From contig CAIYYA010000283.1 in NCBI GenBank assembly GCA_903930255.1, forward strand, positions 1-43,957: 43,957 bases of DNA. The letters are read 5' to 3'. Shown one piece after another: positions 33,278 to 39,736 of this stretch. Each line of letters opens with the position of its first letter. The stretch's first letter is position 1. A program made the position numbers and the translations under genes. The notes under the pieces were generated by a model. It did no database searches, was not told the origin of the DNA, and worked only from the letters and a program-made list of their open reading frames with translations. Origin of the DNA: an uncultured beta proteobacterium (lineage in GTDB: Bacteria; Pseudomonadota; Gammaproteobacteria; Burkholderiales; Burkholderiaceae_C).

Positions 33278-33550
33278 ATGTTGAACTTTGAAAACTCGCC
33301 CAAAAAAGCGACCAATTTGTCTTTAAATACCAGCTTGCTAGATGCCGCTCGCCATTTAGGGCTGAATCTGTCACAAACGGTTAACTCACTGTTGGCAGAG
33401 GAAGTGAAGCGCCGCTATTGGGCCAAATGGAATGAAGATAACAAGGATGCAATTTCCGCCTACAACGACAGAATCAGCAAACACGGCTTGGCACTCGCCA
33501 AATACCGCAGCTGGGGTCAGTCACTGGGTGATGACCGCGAGGCGCTTTGA
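33278..33550 (+). CDS. CcdA-family antitoxin
   Basis: 90 residues from ATG 33278, preceded by GGGG with 7-nt spacing; a TTG two codons earlier is the longer alternative. The N-terminus (ATNLSLNTSLLDAARHLGLN) is a ribbon-helix-helix DNA-binding segment. LSQTVNSLLAEEVKRRYWAK and the helical tail (AISAYNDRISKHGLALAKYR) fit the CcdA toxin-binding region. It should neutralise the adjacent CcdB-like toxin and repress the operon. The stop lies 1 bp before the toxin start. Confidence 0.9.
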   Translation: MLNFENSPKKATNLSLNTSLLDAARHLGLNLSQTVNSLLAEEVKRRYWAKWNEDNKDAISAYNDRISKHGLALAKYRSWGQSLGDDREAL

Positions 33551-33551
33551 G

Positions 33552-33866
33552 ATGGCTCGTTTTGATGTTTACCCCAACCCTGATGCCGCCGAGCGAGCAT
33601 TTATTCCGTTCTTTCTCGACGTGCAAAATGATTTCATCCGGGGCTTACAAACCCGCGTGGTCGTTCCCTTGTGGGATGGCGATTCGTTGATGTACATGGT
33701 TGCCGATTTGAACCCCGAGTTTGAAGTGGGCGGACGCTGGGTGGTGATGGATACACCTGCTTTGGGTGCAATCCCAGCTGCGCTTCTCAGGCAGGCTGCC
33801 GGCAATTTAACAGAACAGCAGTTGATCATCCAAAACGCGCTGGATGCATTGTTTGGTGGGTTTTAA
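33552..33866 (+). CDS. CcdB-family toxin
   Basis: 104 residues from ATG 33552; a longer frame from 33432 overlaps the antitoxin and looks unreal. FDVYPNP at the N-terminus, IPFFLDVQNDFIRGLQTRVV and the helix LTEQQLIIQNALDALF match CcdB (101 residues in F plasmid). CcdB poisons DNA gyrase through its last three residues, Trp-Gly-Ile in the F protein. Here the end reads FGGF, so the position of Trp99 appears to be Gly and Ile101 is Phe. The protein may therefore be a weak or inactive gyrase poison. A relic of the same tail occurs at 31748. Confidence 0.9.
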   Translation: MARFDVYPNPDAAERAFIPFFLDVQNDFIRGLQTRVVVPLWDGDSLMYMVADLNPEFEVGGRWVVMDTPALGAIPAALLRQAAGNLTEQQLIIQNALDALFGGF

Positions 33867-33907
33867 TAACAGCGTGCCGAGACAGGCCAAGCAAATACTG
33901 AGAGCGG

Positions 33908-34151
33908 CTAGGAAAACACATTCCACAGTACGGCCATGGTAAAAGCCAAGTTAAAACCGACCATCCATTGCACCAGATTCAAACGACCATCGAGCTTGTC
34001 TGGTGTCGCGCCTGGTAGCGAGCTGAGCGTCCATAGCCCCAGAAAAAGCAACGACCAAAGCTTCGGCTTCAGCCTTGGCCTGAATCTCTGAAACGCCAGC
34101 GGCGCGAAGCTTTTCTGTAAAACGCAAAGTATCGAATGTGATGGTGCTCAT
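33908..34151 (-). pseudogene. DUF1640-type small coiled-coil/membrane protein, copy b, frameshifted
   Basis: Starts at ATG 34151 (MSTITFDTLRFTEKLRAAGV, then SEIQAKAEAEALVVAFSGAM). Compared with copy a there is one extra base at about 34001. Before it the frame reads AQLATRRDT; after correction it continues DKLDGRLNLVQWMVGFNLAF and TMAVLWNVFS, ending at 33908. DUF1640 proteins are short, with a coiled coil and a C-terminal membrane helix; their bacterial function is unknown. The frameshift may be real decay or a sequencing error. Confidence 0.75.
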
Positions 34152-34206
34152 GTCCAAATCCCTTTAATTTCAAAAAGGAAAGCGTCCCCTTTTTCGACAG
34201 TGATCG

Positions 34207-34458
34207 CTACAGCAGTTTGACCAGCGCAACAGTCGTCCCAACCGCTACTGTGATGAATGCCCCTAGTTTGATGGTAAGGCGTTGTTCCATACTCAATATT
34301 TCACGGCGCAAATCATCAATATCGCGCCGGGTCGCTACATCCACCTCGCCAGTGGCAGCAGCTACTGCACGCGCCAGCGCCTCTGCTTGCTTGTCAGGTA
34401 TGCCAGAAGCTTAAAGCGTATCGGCAAATTTCAGAGTGTCAAAAGTGATAGAAGCCAT
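34207..34458 (-). pseudogene. DUF1640-type small protein, copy c, with internal stop
   Basis: The minus-strand frame from ATG 34458 reads MASITFDTLKFADTL, then TAA at codon 16 (34411-34413), then ASGIPDKQAEALARAVAAAT, VDVATRRDIDDLRREILSME and a C-terminal membrane helix GAFITVAVGTTVALVKLL before TAG. Apart from the ochre codon the frame is complete and matches the family layout of 83 residues. Readthrough or a sequencing error cannot be excluded. Confidence 0.75.
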
Positions 34459-34764
34459 GCCAAAAAGTGTTCAGCAAAGCCCCAAATCAGGAAATATTCT
34501 TTGTTTCCATATCCATCGGCACCATGATGGCAGCACCGAAATCAGCAAAGCGCTGCAAAAAATGCAAATACCCACCTTCCCACGGCTCAGTTTGTTGCAA
34601 AGTCACAACGGATGCACCCAATATGCACATATTCACGCCCGATTTTGGGGCAAATGACCCTCCCATCTGGTTCAATACGCACAACTTCCTGAATCAGGAG
34701 GTTGGCCCGGGGTTCTGAGACCCCTCAGTCCGGAGCCCTTCGTTTAACCTTGGAGAACTTTGAA
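34459..34764. other. Region upstream of the first porin
   Basis: No convincing gene. A minus-strand stretch of about 40 codons (EVVRIEPDGRVICPKIGREY, then VHIGCIRCDFATN) looks protein-like but has no start and is unassigned. Close to the porin, GGGGT-TCTGAG-ACCCC (34709-34724) can form a small stem-loop in the likely 5' leader. TTGCAA (34595) and CAATAT (34619) with 18-bp spacing is a possible but weak promoter. Confidence 0.35.
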
Positions 34765-35763
34765 ATGAAAAAATCCCTAATCGCTTTGGCCGTGATGGCT
34801 GTTGCTGGTGCAGCTTCTGCACAATCTTCCGTCAACATCACAGGCTTGGTTGGCGTTGCTTACCAAAGCGTTGACCAAGGCACTGCTGCAGCTGCTGCTG
34901 CTAATCTTGCTGTTCCTGGTTCTGCTGTTGTTGGCGGTGCTAGCCGCGGCTTCACCCTGACTGACGTGACACTGAACGTTGGTGTGACCGAAGACCTCGG
35001 TGGCGGCATGAAAGTTGCCGTTAATGTTGGCCTGGATTCCATCGGCTCAACTTCAACTTCTAACTTCGCTCAACCTCTGCTGCGTCGCACTACCAGCATG
35101 GTCGCTTCTGGCGGCTTTGGTTCAGTGGCTTTCTTGAACACTCGCAGCGGCAATCTGTTGACCAAGGGTATGGTTGCACCTACCAACTTCAACGACGGCT
35201 TGTATGACACTTCAGGTGTGATCTCCCGTGTTGCTGTTGATGCAGTTCAATACATGACGCCTACTATGAGCGGCTTCAACGGCTACGTTCAGTGGGTTGA
35301 AGGCGGCACTGACGGCTCCACTACTCCTGCATTAGGCATTTCTGTGTTGGGTGCAAACTATGCTAGCGGCCCTCTGGCAGCTGGATTGGCATACAAATCG
35401 TATAACGGTTTGGCTGCAGGTGTGCTGCGCACGACTCGTTTGGAATTGTTCGCAACCTATGATTTTGGCGTTGCCAAAGTTGGTTTTGGTTATGACGGTG
35501 CCAACGTTGGCACCGCTGTCGCCAATGCTATTAATGATGCAGCTGCAACAGCCATTGGCGTATCAGTTCCACTGGGTGCCATCACTGTTGGCGCTAACTT
35601 CGCTAAACGTGATGCCAATACCGTTAACGAGTTTGTCGCCAAGTATGACCTGAGCAAGCGCACCAGCTTCAATGCGTCTTTTGGCCGTCAATCCCTTGAT
35701 GCTCAACCCGCAATCGGTACCGATGGTAGCCAATACCGCATTGGTATGTACCACACGTTTTAA
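34765..35763 (+). CDS. Gram-negative porin (first of tandem pair)
   Basis: 332 residues from ATG 34765, which has TTGGAG 9 nt upstream; the longer frame from 34702 adds a false leader. A classic signal peptide (MKKSLIALAVMAVAGAASA) precedes alternating beta strands typical of betaproteobacterial porins (SSVNITGLVGVAYQS; GVTEDLGGGMKVAVNVGL; GSVAFLNTRSGN; FATYDFGVAKVGFGYDG). The C-terminal YRIGMYHTF ends in Phe, the outer-membrane sorting signal. It should be a 16-strand trimeric channel. The gene has its own strong terminator at 35807-35835 and a paralogue directly downstream. Codon use is biased, suggesting high expression. Confidence 0.92.
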   Translation: MKKSLIALAVMAVAGAASAQSSVNITGLVGVAYQSVDQGTAAAAAANLAVPGSAVVGGASRGFTLTDVTLNVGVTEDLGGGMKVAVNVGLDSIGSTSTSNFAQPLLRRTTSMVASGGFGSVAFLNTRSGNLLTKGMVAPTNFNDGLYDTSGVISRVAVDAVQYMTPTMSGFNGYVQWVEGGTDGSTTPALGISVLGANYASGPLAAGLAYKSYNGLAAGVLRTTRLELFATYDFGVAKVGFGYDGANVGTAVANAINDAAATAIGVSVPLGAITVGANFAKRDANTVNEFVAKYDLSKRTSFNASFGRQSLDAQPAIGTDGSQYRIGMYHTF

Positions 35764-35770
35764 TCAGCCA

Positions 35771-35784
35771 CTGGCGTAAGCCAG
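35771..35784 (+). repeat. Small hairpin in porin 3' UTR, shared with the second porin
   Basis: CTGGC-GTAA-GCCAG followed by TTAATGGTTAAA lies 7 bp after the stop. Almost the same sequence (CTGGC-GCAA-GCCAG then TTAATGGTTAAA) lies at 37029-37054 after the second porin, so the 3' UTR was duplicated with the gene or kept by selection. Confidence 0.7.
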
Positions 35785-35806
35785 TTAATGGTTAAATCAT
35801 TAAAAA

Positions 35807-35835
35807 CCCTGCCAAGGCAACTTGGCAGGGTTTTT
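35807..35835 (+). terminator. Rho-independent terminator of the first porin
   Basis: Perfect 10-bp stem CCCTGCCAAG / CTTGGCAGGG with a GCAA tetraloop and a following T5 run. Confidence 0.95.
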
Positions 35836-36028
35836 GCTTTGTAGTGTTAGTCATGTTTTGTCGCGAATCCCCAACAATTCAGTTGTGATTGCGTGTTTAA
35901 TGATTTTGAAATAAATTTAACGCAGAGATATCTGTTTTAATTGAACAACTTCTGACACGAGAAGGTTTCGCTCAGCATAACAAAGACCTCTGTGCTGGTT
36001 TTAGTTTTTTAATTCTGGAGTTTGAATC

Positions 36029-37021
36029 ATGAAAAAATCCCTAGTCGCTTTGGCCGTTCTGGCCGCAACAGGTGCAGCTTCTGCACAATCTAACGTCAGC
36101 ATTTCTGGCCTTGTCGGTTTTGCCTACCAGAGCTTTGATTCCATAGCGCCTGCAAAGGCCAATCGCGGTTTAACGACAACCGATGTCTTGCTGAATTTTG
36201 GGCTTTCAGAAGACCTCGGCGCCGGGCGCAAGCTCGAAGCTGGTTTTGTGGTTGAAGCTGGTGCAGGCAATTTTGCCAGCGCCATGACCCGCACTGACAC
36301 CTTTCTCTCGGTTAGTGCCAATGGTTACGGAACTCTGCGCTTTGACCAAACCCGCACGGGCAATTTGCTCACAAAAGCCATGGTAGCCCCCAGTTCGTTG
36401 CCTGAAGGCATGTATGACACCAGCGGCATCTTTGAAACCACGAAGCCTGTACTGCCAGGTCGCTTCGCTGCCGAAGTGCTGAGCTACACCACACCTGATT
36501 TTGGTGGCTTTACCGGAACAGCGGCTTATGCTGAAGCCGTGAATGACGGCAGCACAGTTCCTGGCGTAACGGCTGGAATTTTCGTCTTGAATTACGCCAA
36601 AGGCCCTCTGGCTGCTGGTTTTGCCGTCAAGAGTTTCTATATTAATCCAGCTGTTGTGATTAACCCTCTGCGCACCACGCGCACTGAAGCATATGCAACC
36701 TATGATTTTGGCGTTGCACAAGTCGGCGTTGGCTTCGATGGTGCCCAAGTTGGTTCAAACGTGGCTAATGCGACCGACGATGCATCTGCCGTAGCCTTTG
36801 GCGTTGCCGTGCCCATGGGCGCAATCACCTTGGGAGCTAACTGGGCCAAGCGCGACGTCAACACCGTTTCTGAGTTTGTTGCCAAATACGATCTGAGCAA
36901 ACGTACCAGCATGAATTTTTCGTTAGGCAAGCAATCAGTTGATGCAGATCCGACTGTTGGTGCTGCCAATGTTGGAACAACTGGCAATCAGTACCGCATT
37001 GCCATGTTCCACTCGTTCTAA
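36029..37021 (+). CDS. Gram-negative porin (second of tandem pair)
   Basis: 330 residues, clearly paralogous to the first porin: signal peptide MKKSLVALAVLAATGAASAQ, strands SNVSISGLVGFAYQSFDS, DLGAGRKLEAGFVVEAGA, RFDQTRTGNLLTKAMVAP and YATYDFGVAQVGVGFDGAQV, with C-terminal YRIAMFHSF. CTGGAG lies before the ATG. The loops differ from the first copy more than the strands, as usual for porins. It has its own leader (36-kb side gap of about 190 bp after the first terminator) and its own terminator, so the two may be regulated separately. Confidence 0.92.
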   Translation: MKKSLVALAVLAATGAASAQSNVSISGLVGFAYQSFDSIAPAKANRGLTTTDVLLNFGLSEDLGAGRKLEAGFVVEAGAGNFASAMTRTDTFLSVSANGYGTLRFDQTRTGNLLTKAMVAPSSLPEGMYDTSGIFETTKPVLPGRFAAEVLSYTTPDFGGFTGTAAYAEAVNDGSTVPGVTAGIFVLNYAKGPLAAGFAVKSFYINPAVVINPLRTTRTEAYATYDFGVAQVGVGFDGAQVGSNVANATDDASAVAFGVAVPMGAITLGANWAKRDVNTVSEFVAKYDLSKRTSMNFSLGKQSVDADPTVGAANVGTTGNQYRIAMFHSF

Positions 37022-37061
37022 TCCAAAGCTGGCGCAAGCCAGTTAATGGTTAAAACTCAAT

Positions 37062-37093
37062 ACCCCCGCCCGGGCAATCTGGCGGGGGTTTTT
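37062..37093 (+). terminator. Rho-independent terminator of the second porin
   Basis: Nine-base-pair stem ACCCCCGCC / GGCGGGGGT with a 10-nt loop and a following T run (37090-37093). The first porin's terminator has a different stem. Confidence 0.93.
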
Positions 37094-37107
37094 ATATCCT
37101 GCATGTG

Positions 37108-37138
37108 TTAATTGGGGTCAGATTCTAATTAATTCACA
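37108..37138. repeat. GGGGTCAGATTC repeat, copy A
   Basis: TTAATTGGGGTCAGATTC, then TAATTAATTCACA. TTAATT and AATTAA form inverted ends. Close copies lie at 37523-37553 and 38007-38036, and a weaker one at 37658-37672. Similar GGGGTCAGA(G/T)TC motifs often accompany REP-associated tyrosine transposases, as far as I recall; no transposase gene is present here. Confidence 0.8.
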
Positions 37139-37190
37139 TAAAAACGACTCGCAGCGCTTGCCAGCCAAGCGCAAGCAGCTCTGTAATCAA
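37136..37190 (+). repeat. Short hairpin repeat, copy 4
   Basis: GCAGCGCTTG-CCAGC-CAAGCGCAAGCAGCT: a perfect 7-bp stem GCGCTTG / CAAGCGC, then AGCTCTGTAATCAATAGCAA. It abuts GGGGTCAGATTC copy A, as copy 5 abuts copy C, so the two elements travel together here. Confidence 0.65.
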
Positions 37191-37228
37191 TAGCAATTAA
37201 TGGACGCTGCACATACTGTTTTTTTTTG

Positions 37229-37444
37229 CTATTTCTTGCGCATCAGCGTGCTCTTGCCAAAAAGCGATTCGATCAGGTCAACCGCCACTTCTGCTGTGCG
37301 GTTGCGCACATCAAAGGCCGGGTTATGTTCCATCACGTCGAGTGAGGCGAGTCGACCGGTATCTGCAATCATTTCCATGCACAACTGCGCCTCACGGTAA
37401 GTAGGGCCACCACGCACCGTTGTGCCAACGCCAGTGAAAGCCAT
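37229..37444 (-). pseudogene. C-terminal relic of arginase
   Basis: About 70 codons read GVGTTVRGGPTYREAQLCME, IADTGRLASLDVMEHNPAFD and RNRTAEVAVDLIESLFGKS, ending in a stop at 37229. This is the C-terminal end of arginase (TYREA, SLDV.E.NP, RNRTAE..V). The metal-binding N-terminal and central parts are absent and the upstream frame is closed, so no activity can remain. Arginase would supply ornithine to the cyclodeaminase found at 9347. Confidence 0.85.
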
Positions 37445-37525
37445 CGCCGAATCTCAACGCTGGACGATCACCGCCATTTTCGCCGCAGTGGGTGTTTTTG
37501 CCGCTTTGAGCAAAGTACTCCATTA
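37445..37525 (+). pseudogene. C-terminal membrane-helix relic, probably of a DUF1640-type gene
   Basis: The plus-strand frame reads AESQRWTITAIFAAVGVFAA, then LSKVLH and TAA. It has the size and position of the C-terminal membrane helix of DUF1640-like proteins and joins the arginase relic head-on at about 37444. The stop codon is inside GGGGTCAGATTC copy B. Confidence 0.45.
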
Positions 37526-37553
37526 ATTGGGGTCAGATTCCAATTAATTCACA
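37523..37553. repeat. GGGGTCAGATTC repeat, copy B
   Basis: TTAATTGGGGTCAGATTC, then CAATTAATTCACAC; one or two differences from copy A. It overlaps the stop codon of the preceding relic and is followed by another short relic frame (GIAAVAAIVKLL, stop at about 37594). Confidence 0.8.
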
Positions 37554-37645
37554 CAGGGATTGCCGCAGTGGCTGCTATCGTCAAGTTGCTGTGAATCGAA
37601 GCTATGCGGACTGCCAAAGATCCTTTGAATTACAAACTCGCCTAG
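37554..37645 (+). pseudogene. Two short DUF1640-like fragments
   Basis: 37554-37594 reads GIAAVAAIVKLL and a stop, like a DUF1640 C-terminus. 37608-37645 (GCCAAAGATCC ... TACAAACTCGCC) resembles 37884-37914 of the intact gene, coding KDNLDYKLAE, and ends at TAG. Both are too short to be functional. Confidence 0.4.
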
Positions 37646-37678
37646 GTTCTATTTGTGTAATTGGGGGCAGAGCACCTC

Positions 37679-37703
37679 AACCAGGTAACTTGGCTGGTTT
37701 TTT
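37679..37703 (+). terminator. Terminator-like hairpin
   Basis: AACCAG / CTGGTT stem with a 9-nt loop and a following T run. It lies 48 bp before the intact DUF1640-type gene and just after the degenerate repeat at 37658, with no intact gene ending upstream, so it is probably left from a lost gene. Confidence 0.55.
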
Positions 37704-37751
37704 AATCCAGACACGTGATGAAAAAATTTTTCAAAATGGTAAACTGCAACC

Positions 37752-38003
37752 ATGAGCACACTTACTTTTGGCACGCTGAAGTTTTCAGAACGGCTGATTG
37801 CTGCTGGCGTGCCTGATGCACATGTCAAGGCAGAGGCGGCTGCGCTGTCAGAGGTTTTGCAGATTCATCTTAAAGACGTAGTGACCAAAGACAATTTGGA
37901 CTACAAACTCGCCGAAGTCAAGGCCGATTTAATCAAGTGGGTTGTTGGCTTGGCGTTGGCGCAATCTGGTTTACTCATCGGTATTTTGCTCAAACTGGCG
38001 TAG
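37752..38003 (+). CDS. DUF1640-type small coiled-coil membrane protein, intact copy d
   Basis: 83 residues. The N-terminal motif MSTLTFGTLKFSERLIAAGV is shared with copies b and c. It is followed by an acidic/alanine helix (HVKAEAAALSEVLQIHLKDV), KDNLDYKLAEVKADLIKW, and a C-terminal membrane helix (VVGLALAQSGLLIGILLKLA). DUF1640 proteins resemble the coiled-coil/tail-anchor region of CCDC90/MCUR1; bacterial function is unknown. It is the only unbroken member among at least four in the window. A GGGGTCAGATTC repeat begins 3 bp after the stop. The start has no strong ribosome-binding site. Confidence 0.75.
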   Translation: MSTLTFGTLKFSERLIAAGVPDAHVKAEAAALSEVLQIHLKDVVTKDNLDYKLAEVKADLIKWVVGLALAQSGLLIGILLKLA

Positions 38004-38006
38004 GTT

Positions 38007-38036
38007 TTAATTGGGGTCAGATTCTAATTATTTGAC
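38007..38036. repeat. GGGGTCAGATTC repeat, copy C
   Basis: TTTAATTGGGGTCAGATTC, then TAATTATTTGACA, directly after the stop of the intact DUF1640-type gene. It is followed by hairpin-repeat copy 5, the same order as at 37108-37190. Confidence 0.8.
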
Positions 38037-38095
38037 AAGATAACCAGCCGCAACGCAGACCAGCGAATCGCAAGCAGCTCTTGAATCAATAGCAA
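38036..38095 (+). repeat. Short hairpin repeat, copy 5
   Basis: GCAACGCAGACCAGCGAATC, then GCAAGCAGCTCTTGAATCAA and TAGCAAA. It aligns with copy 4 (GCAAGCAGCTCT.GAATCAATAGCAA), but the hairpin stem is degraded. Confidence 0.6.
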
Positions 38096-38105
38096 ATTAT
38101 GAACA

Positions 38106-38136
38106 CCTCGTCAGGGAAACTTGGCGAGGTTTATTA
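38106..38136 (+). terminator. Terminator-like hairpin downstream of the DUF1640-type gene
   Basis: CCTCGTCA / TGGCGAGG stem (one G-T pair) with an 8-nt loop and a following TTTATTA. It is a plausible end for the copy d transcript. Confidence 0.6.
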
Positions 38137-38464
38137 GTTCATTGCTAAACTTATCTCTATATTTGGAGAACTCCATAAGCATTAACGTCATCGGCACTGA
38201 AATCACGTGCACCGTAAACCGTCATGAACTGTCGACTTCCTCTGGCATGACTGGCGCCACTCGATGATGTAGCTAGGCTCTGGTTGCTTGTTTGACAGCA
38301 TGGCATGAATGATCTCTGTGTGTGTTGAGATATCCGAAGGGCGTTGGTTCCATAAAAAGTGCTTGTAACGCCCGAAAGTAAAGCATTAACAGCTATCAAA
38401 TTTAAATAAATCTGCGGCCAACAACTGCACCCCAGTGTCGGCAACTGGGCAAGTACAAAAAACT
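38137..38464. other. Gene-free segment at the right border of the accessory region
   Basis: No intact gene. One minus-strand stretch stays open for about 45 codons (DISTHTEIIHAMLSNKQPEP, SYIIEWRQS) but has no recognisable family or start. The segment is AT-rich compared with the rRNA methyltransferase gene that follows. Confidence 0.4.
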
Positions 38465-39736
38465 TCAGCTCTTTTGCCACATCGCCGCAAAAAAGCCGTC
38501 GGTCTGATGCCGGTGCGGCCACAGGCGCAGGTAGCGCTGACCATTCTCGCCACCACTGCACAAGCTCGCAGCGGCTTCGACTTTCAGACCGGTCAAAACC
38601 TCAGCCACATCCAGTGCCAGAAACTCAGGGTTAGCCGCAGAAAATGCCTGCGCAATGGCCTCGTTTTCTTGCGGCAAGACACTGCAAGTGGCATATACCA
38701 AACGTCCGCCTGACTTCACCAAACGCGCAGCACTTTGCAAAATTGCCGCTTGTTTGACGACCATTGCATCAACTACTTTCATATCCTGGCGCCATTTCAG
38801 GTCTGGATTGCGCCGCAGCGTGCCCAAGCCGGTGCAGGGCGCATCGACCAGCACACGGTCAATTTTTCCGGTGAGGCGCTTCACACGGTCGTCACGCTCA
38901 TGGGCGATGGCCGCCGGATGCACGTTAGACAAACCACTGCGCGCCAGCCGTGATTTGAACGAATCCAACCTGCCCGCAGAAGTGTCAAAGGCATACAAAC
39001 GCCCCGTGCTGCGCATGCCAGCACCAATGGCCAAGGTTTTCCCGCCTGCCCCAGCACAAAAATCCACCACCATCTCGCCGCGTTTAGCGTCTAGCAACAA
39101 AGCCAGCAACTGCGAGCCTTCGTCTTGCACCTCGAAATCGCCACGCACAAAAGCCTCGTGTTTATTCAGCGCTGGTTTGCCTGCAATGCGCAAGCCCCAC
39201 GGTGAAAAAGGCGTGGGCAACGCTTTGATGCCCGATGCAGCAAGCGCTTTTTGCACATCAACACGTTTGGCTTTAAAGGTGTTAACGCGCAAATCCAGCC
39301 CGGCACCTTTGTTAAAGCTCTCGACCAGCGGCCAAAACTCGTTGCCCAGCTGCACTTTGAGTGGTGCCACCAACCACTCAGGCAGGTTGTGCCGATGGCG
39401 CTCCATCAAGTCTTCGGGTTTGATTTTTTCACATTGGTCGAGCCAATTGATTTCTTGCTCAGTCAAGGCACTGCGCAAAAAATCACCTGGACCATAGAAC
39501 CCTAAGATGGCAAAACGGCGCTCTCTGGGGCCACTACCCGAGGGTGCAAAATGGTCAAACAACTGTTTTTTGCGCAACACGGTAAAAACCGTCTCGGCCA
39601 TAGTGGCGCGTTCACGCGGGCCAAAACCACGATGGTCACGAAAAAATCGCGCCACAATGGCATCAGCAGGGTGGTCAAATTTAAGATTTAGCCGAACTAA
39701 TTCGGCACAGGCGTCAAGGAGAGCTTTTGGATGCAT
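38465..39736 (-). CDS. RsmB/NOP2-family rRNA (cytosine-C5) methyltransferase
   Basis: 423 residues. An N-terminal NusB-like helical region (DHPADAIVARFFRDHRGFGP) is followed by a linker and the class I SAM-dependent fold. Motif I is VVDFCAGAGGKTLAIGAGM. The two family cysteines are kept: Cys301 in DAPCTGLGTLRRNPDLKWR and Cys351 in YATCSVLPQENE. It should methylate cytosine in 16S rRNA or another RNA; the exact site is not decided because rsmB-like paralogues exist. Its start codon faces and overlaps the start of the DUF1653 gene within ATGCAT. Confidence 0.92.
   Translation of the reverse strand: MHPKALLDACAELVRLNLKFDHPADAIVARFFRDHRGFGPRERATMAETVFTVLRKKQLFDHFAPSGSGPRERRFAILGFYGPGDFLRSALTEQEINWLDQCEKIKPEDLMERHRHNLPEWLVAPLKVQLGNEFWPLVESFNKGAGLDLRVNTFKAKRVDVQKALAASGIKALPTPFSPWGLRIAGKPALNKHEAFVRGDFEVQDEGSQLLALLLDAKRGEMVVDFCAGAGGKTLAIGAGMRSTGRLYAFDTSAGRLDSFKSRLARSGLSNVHPAAIAHERDDRVKRLTGKIDRVLVDAPCTGLGTLRRNPDLKWRQDMKVVDAMVVKQAAILQSAARLVKSGGRLVYATCSVLPQENEAIAQAFSAANPEFLALDVAEVLTGLKVEAAASLCSGGENGQRYLRLWPHRHQTDGFFAAMWQKS

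Noticed and set aside
33432..33551. Extended start of the CcdB-like toxin overlapping the antitoxin
   Set aside because: The extra 40 residues are out-of-frame shadow of the antitoxin gene; the ATG 1 bp after the antitoxin stop gives normal CcdB length.
34487..34684. 65-codon minus-strand frame upstream of the first porin
   Set aside because: No family resemblance, no ribosome-binding site, and a different frame in the same place also looks protein-like; insufficient support.
38157..38561. 134-codon minus-strand frame overlapping the end of the rRNA methyltransferase gene
   Set aside because: Most of it is out-of-frame sequence of that gene; the rest has no recognisable product.
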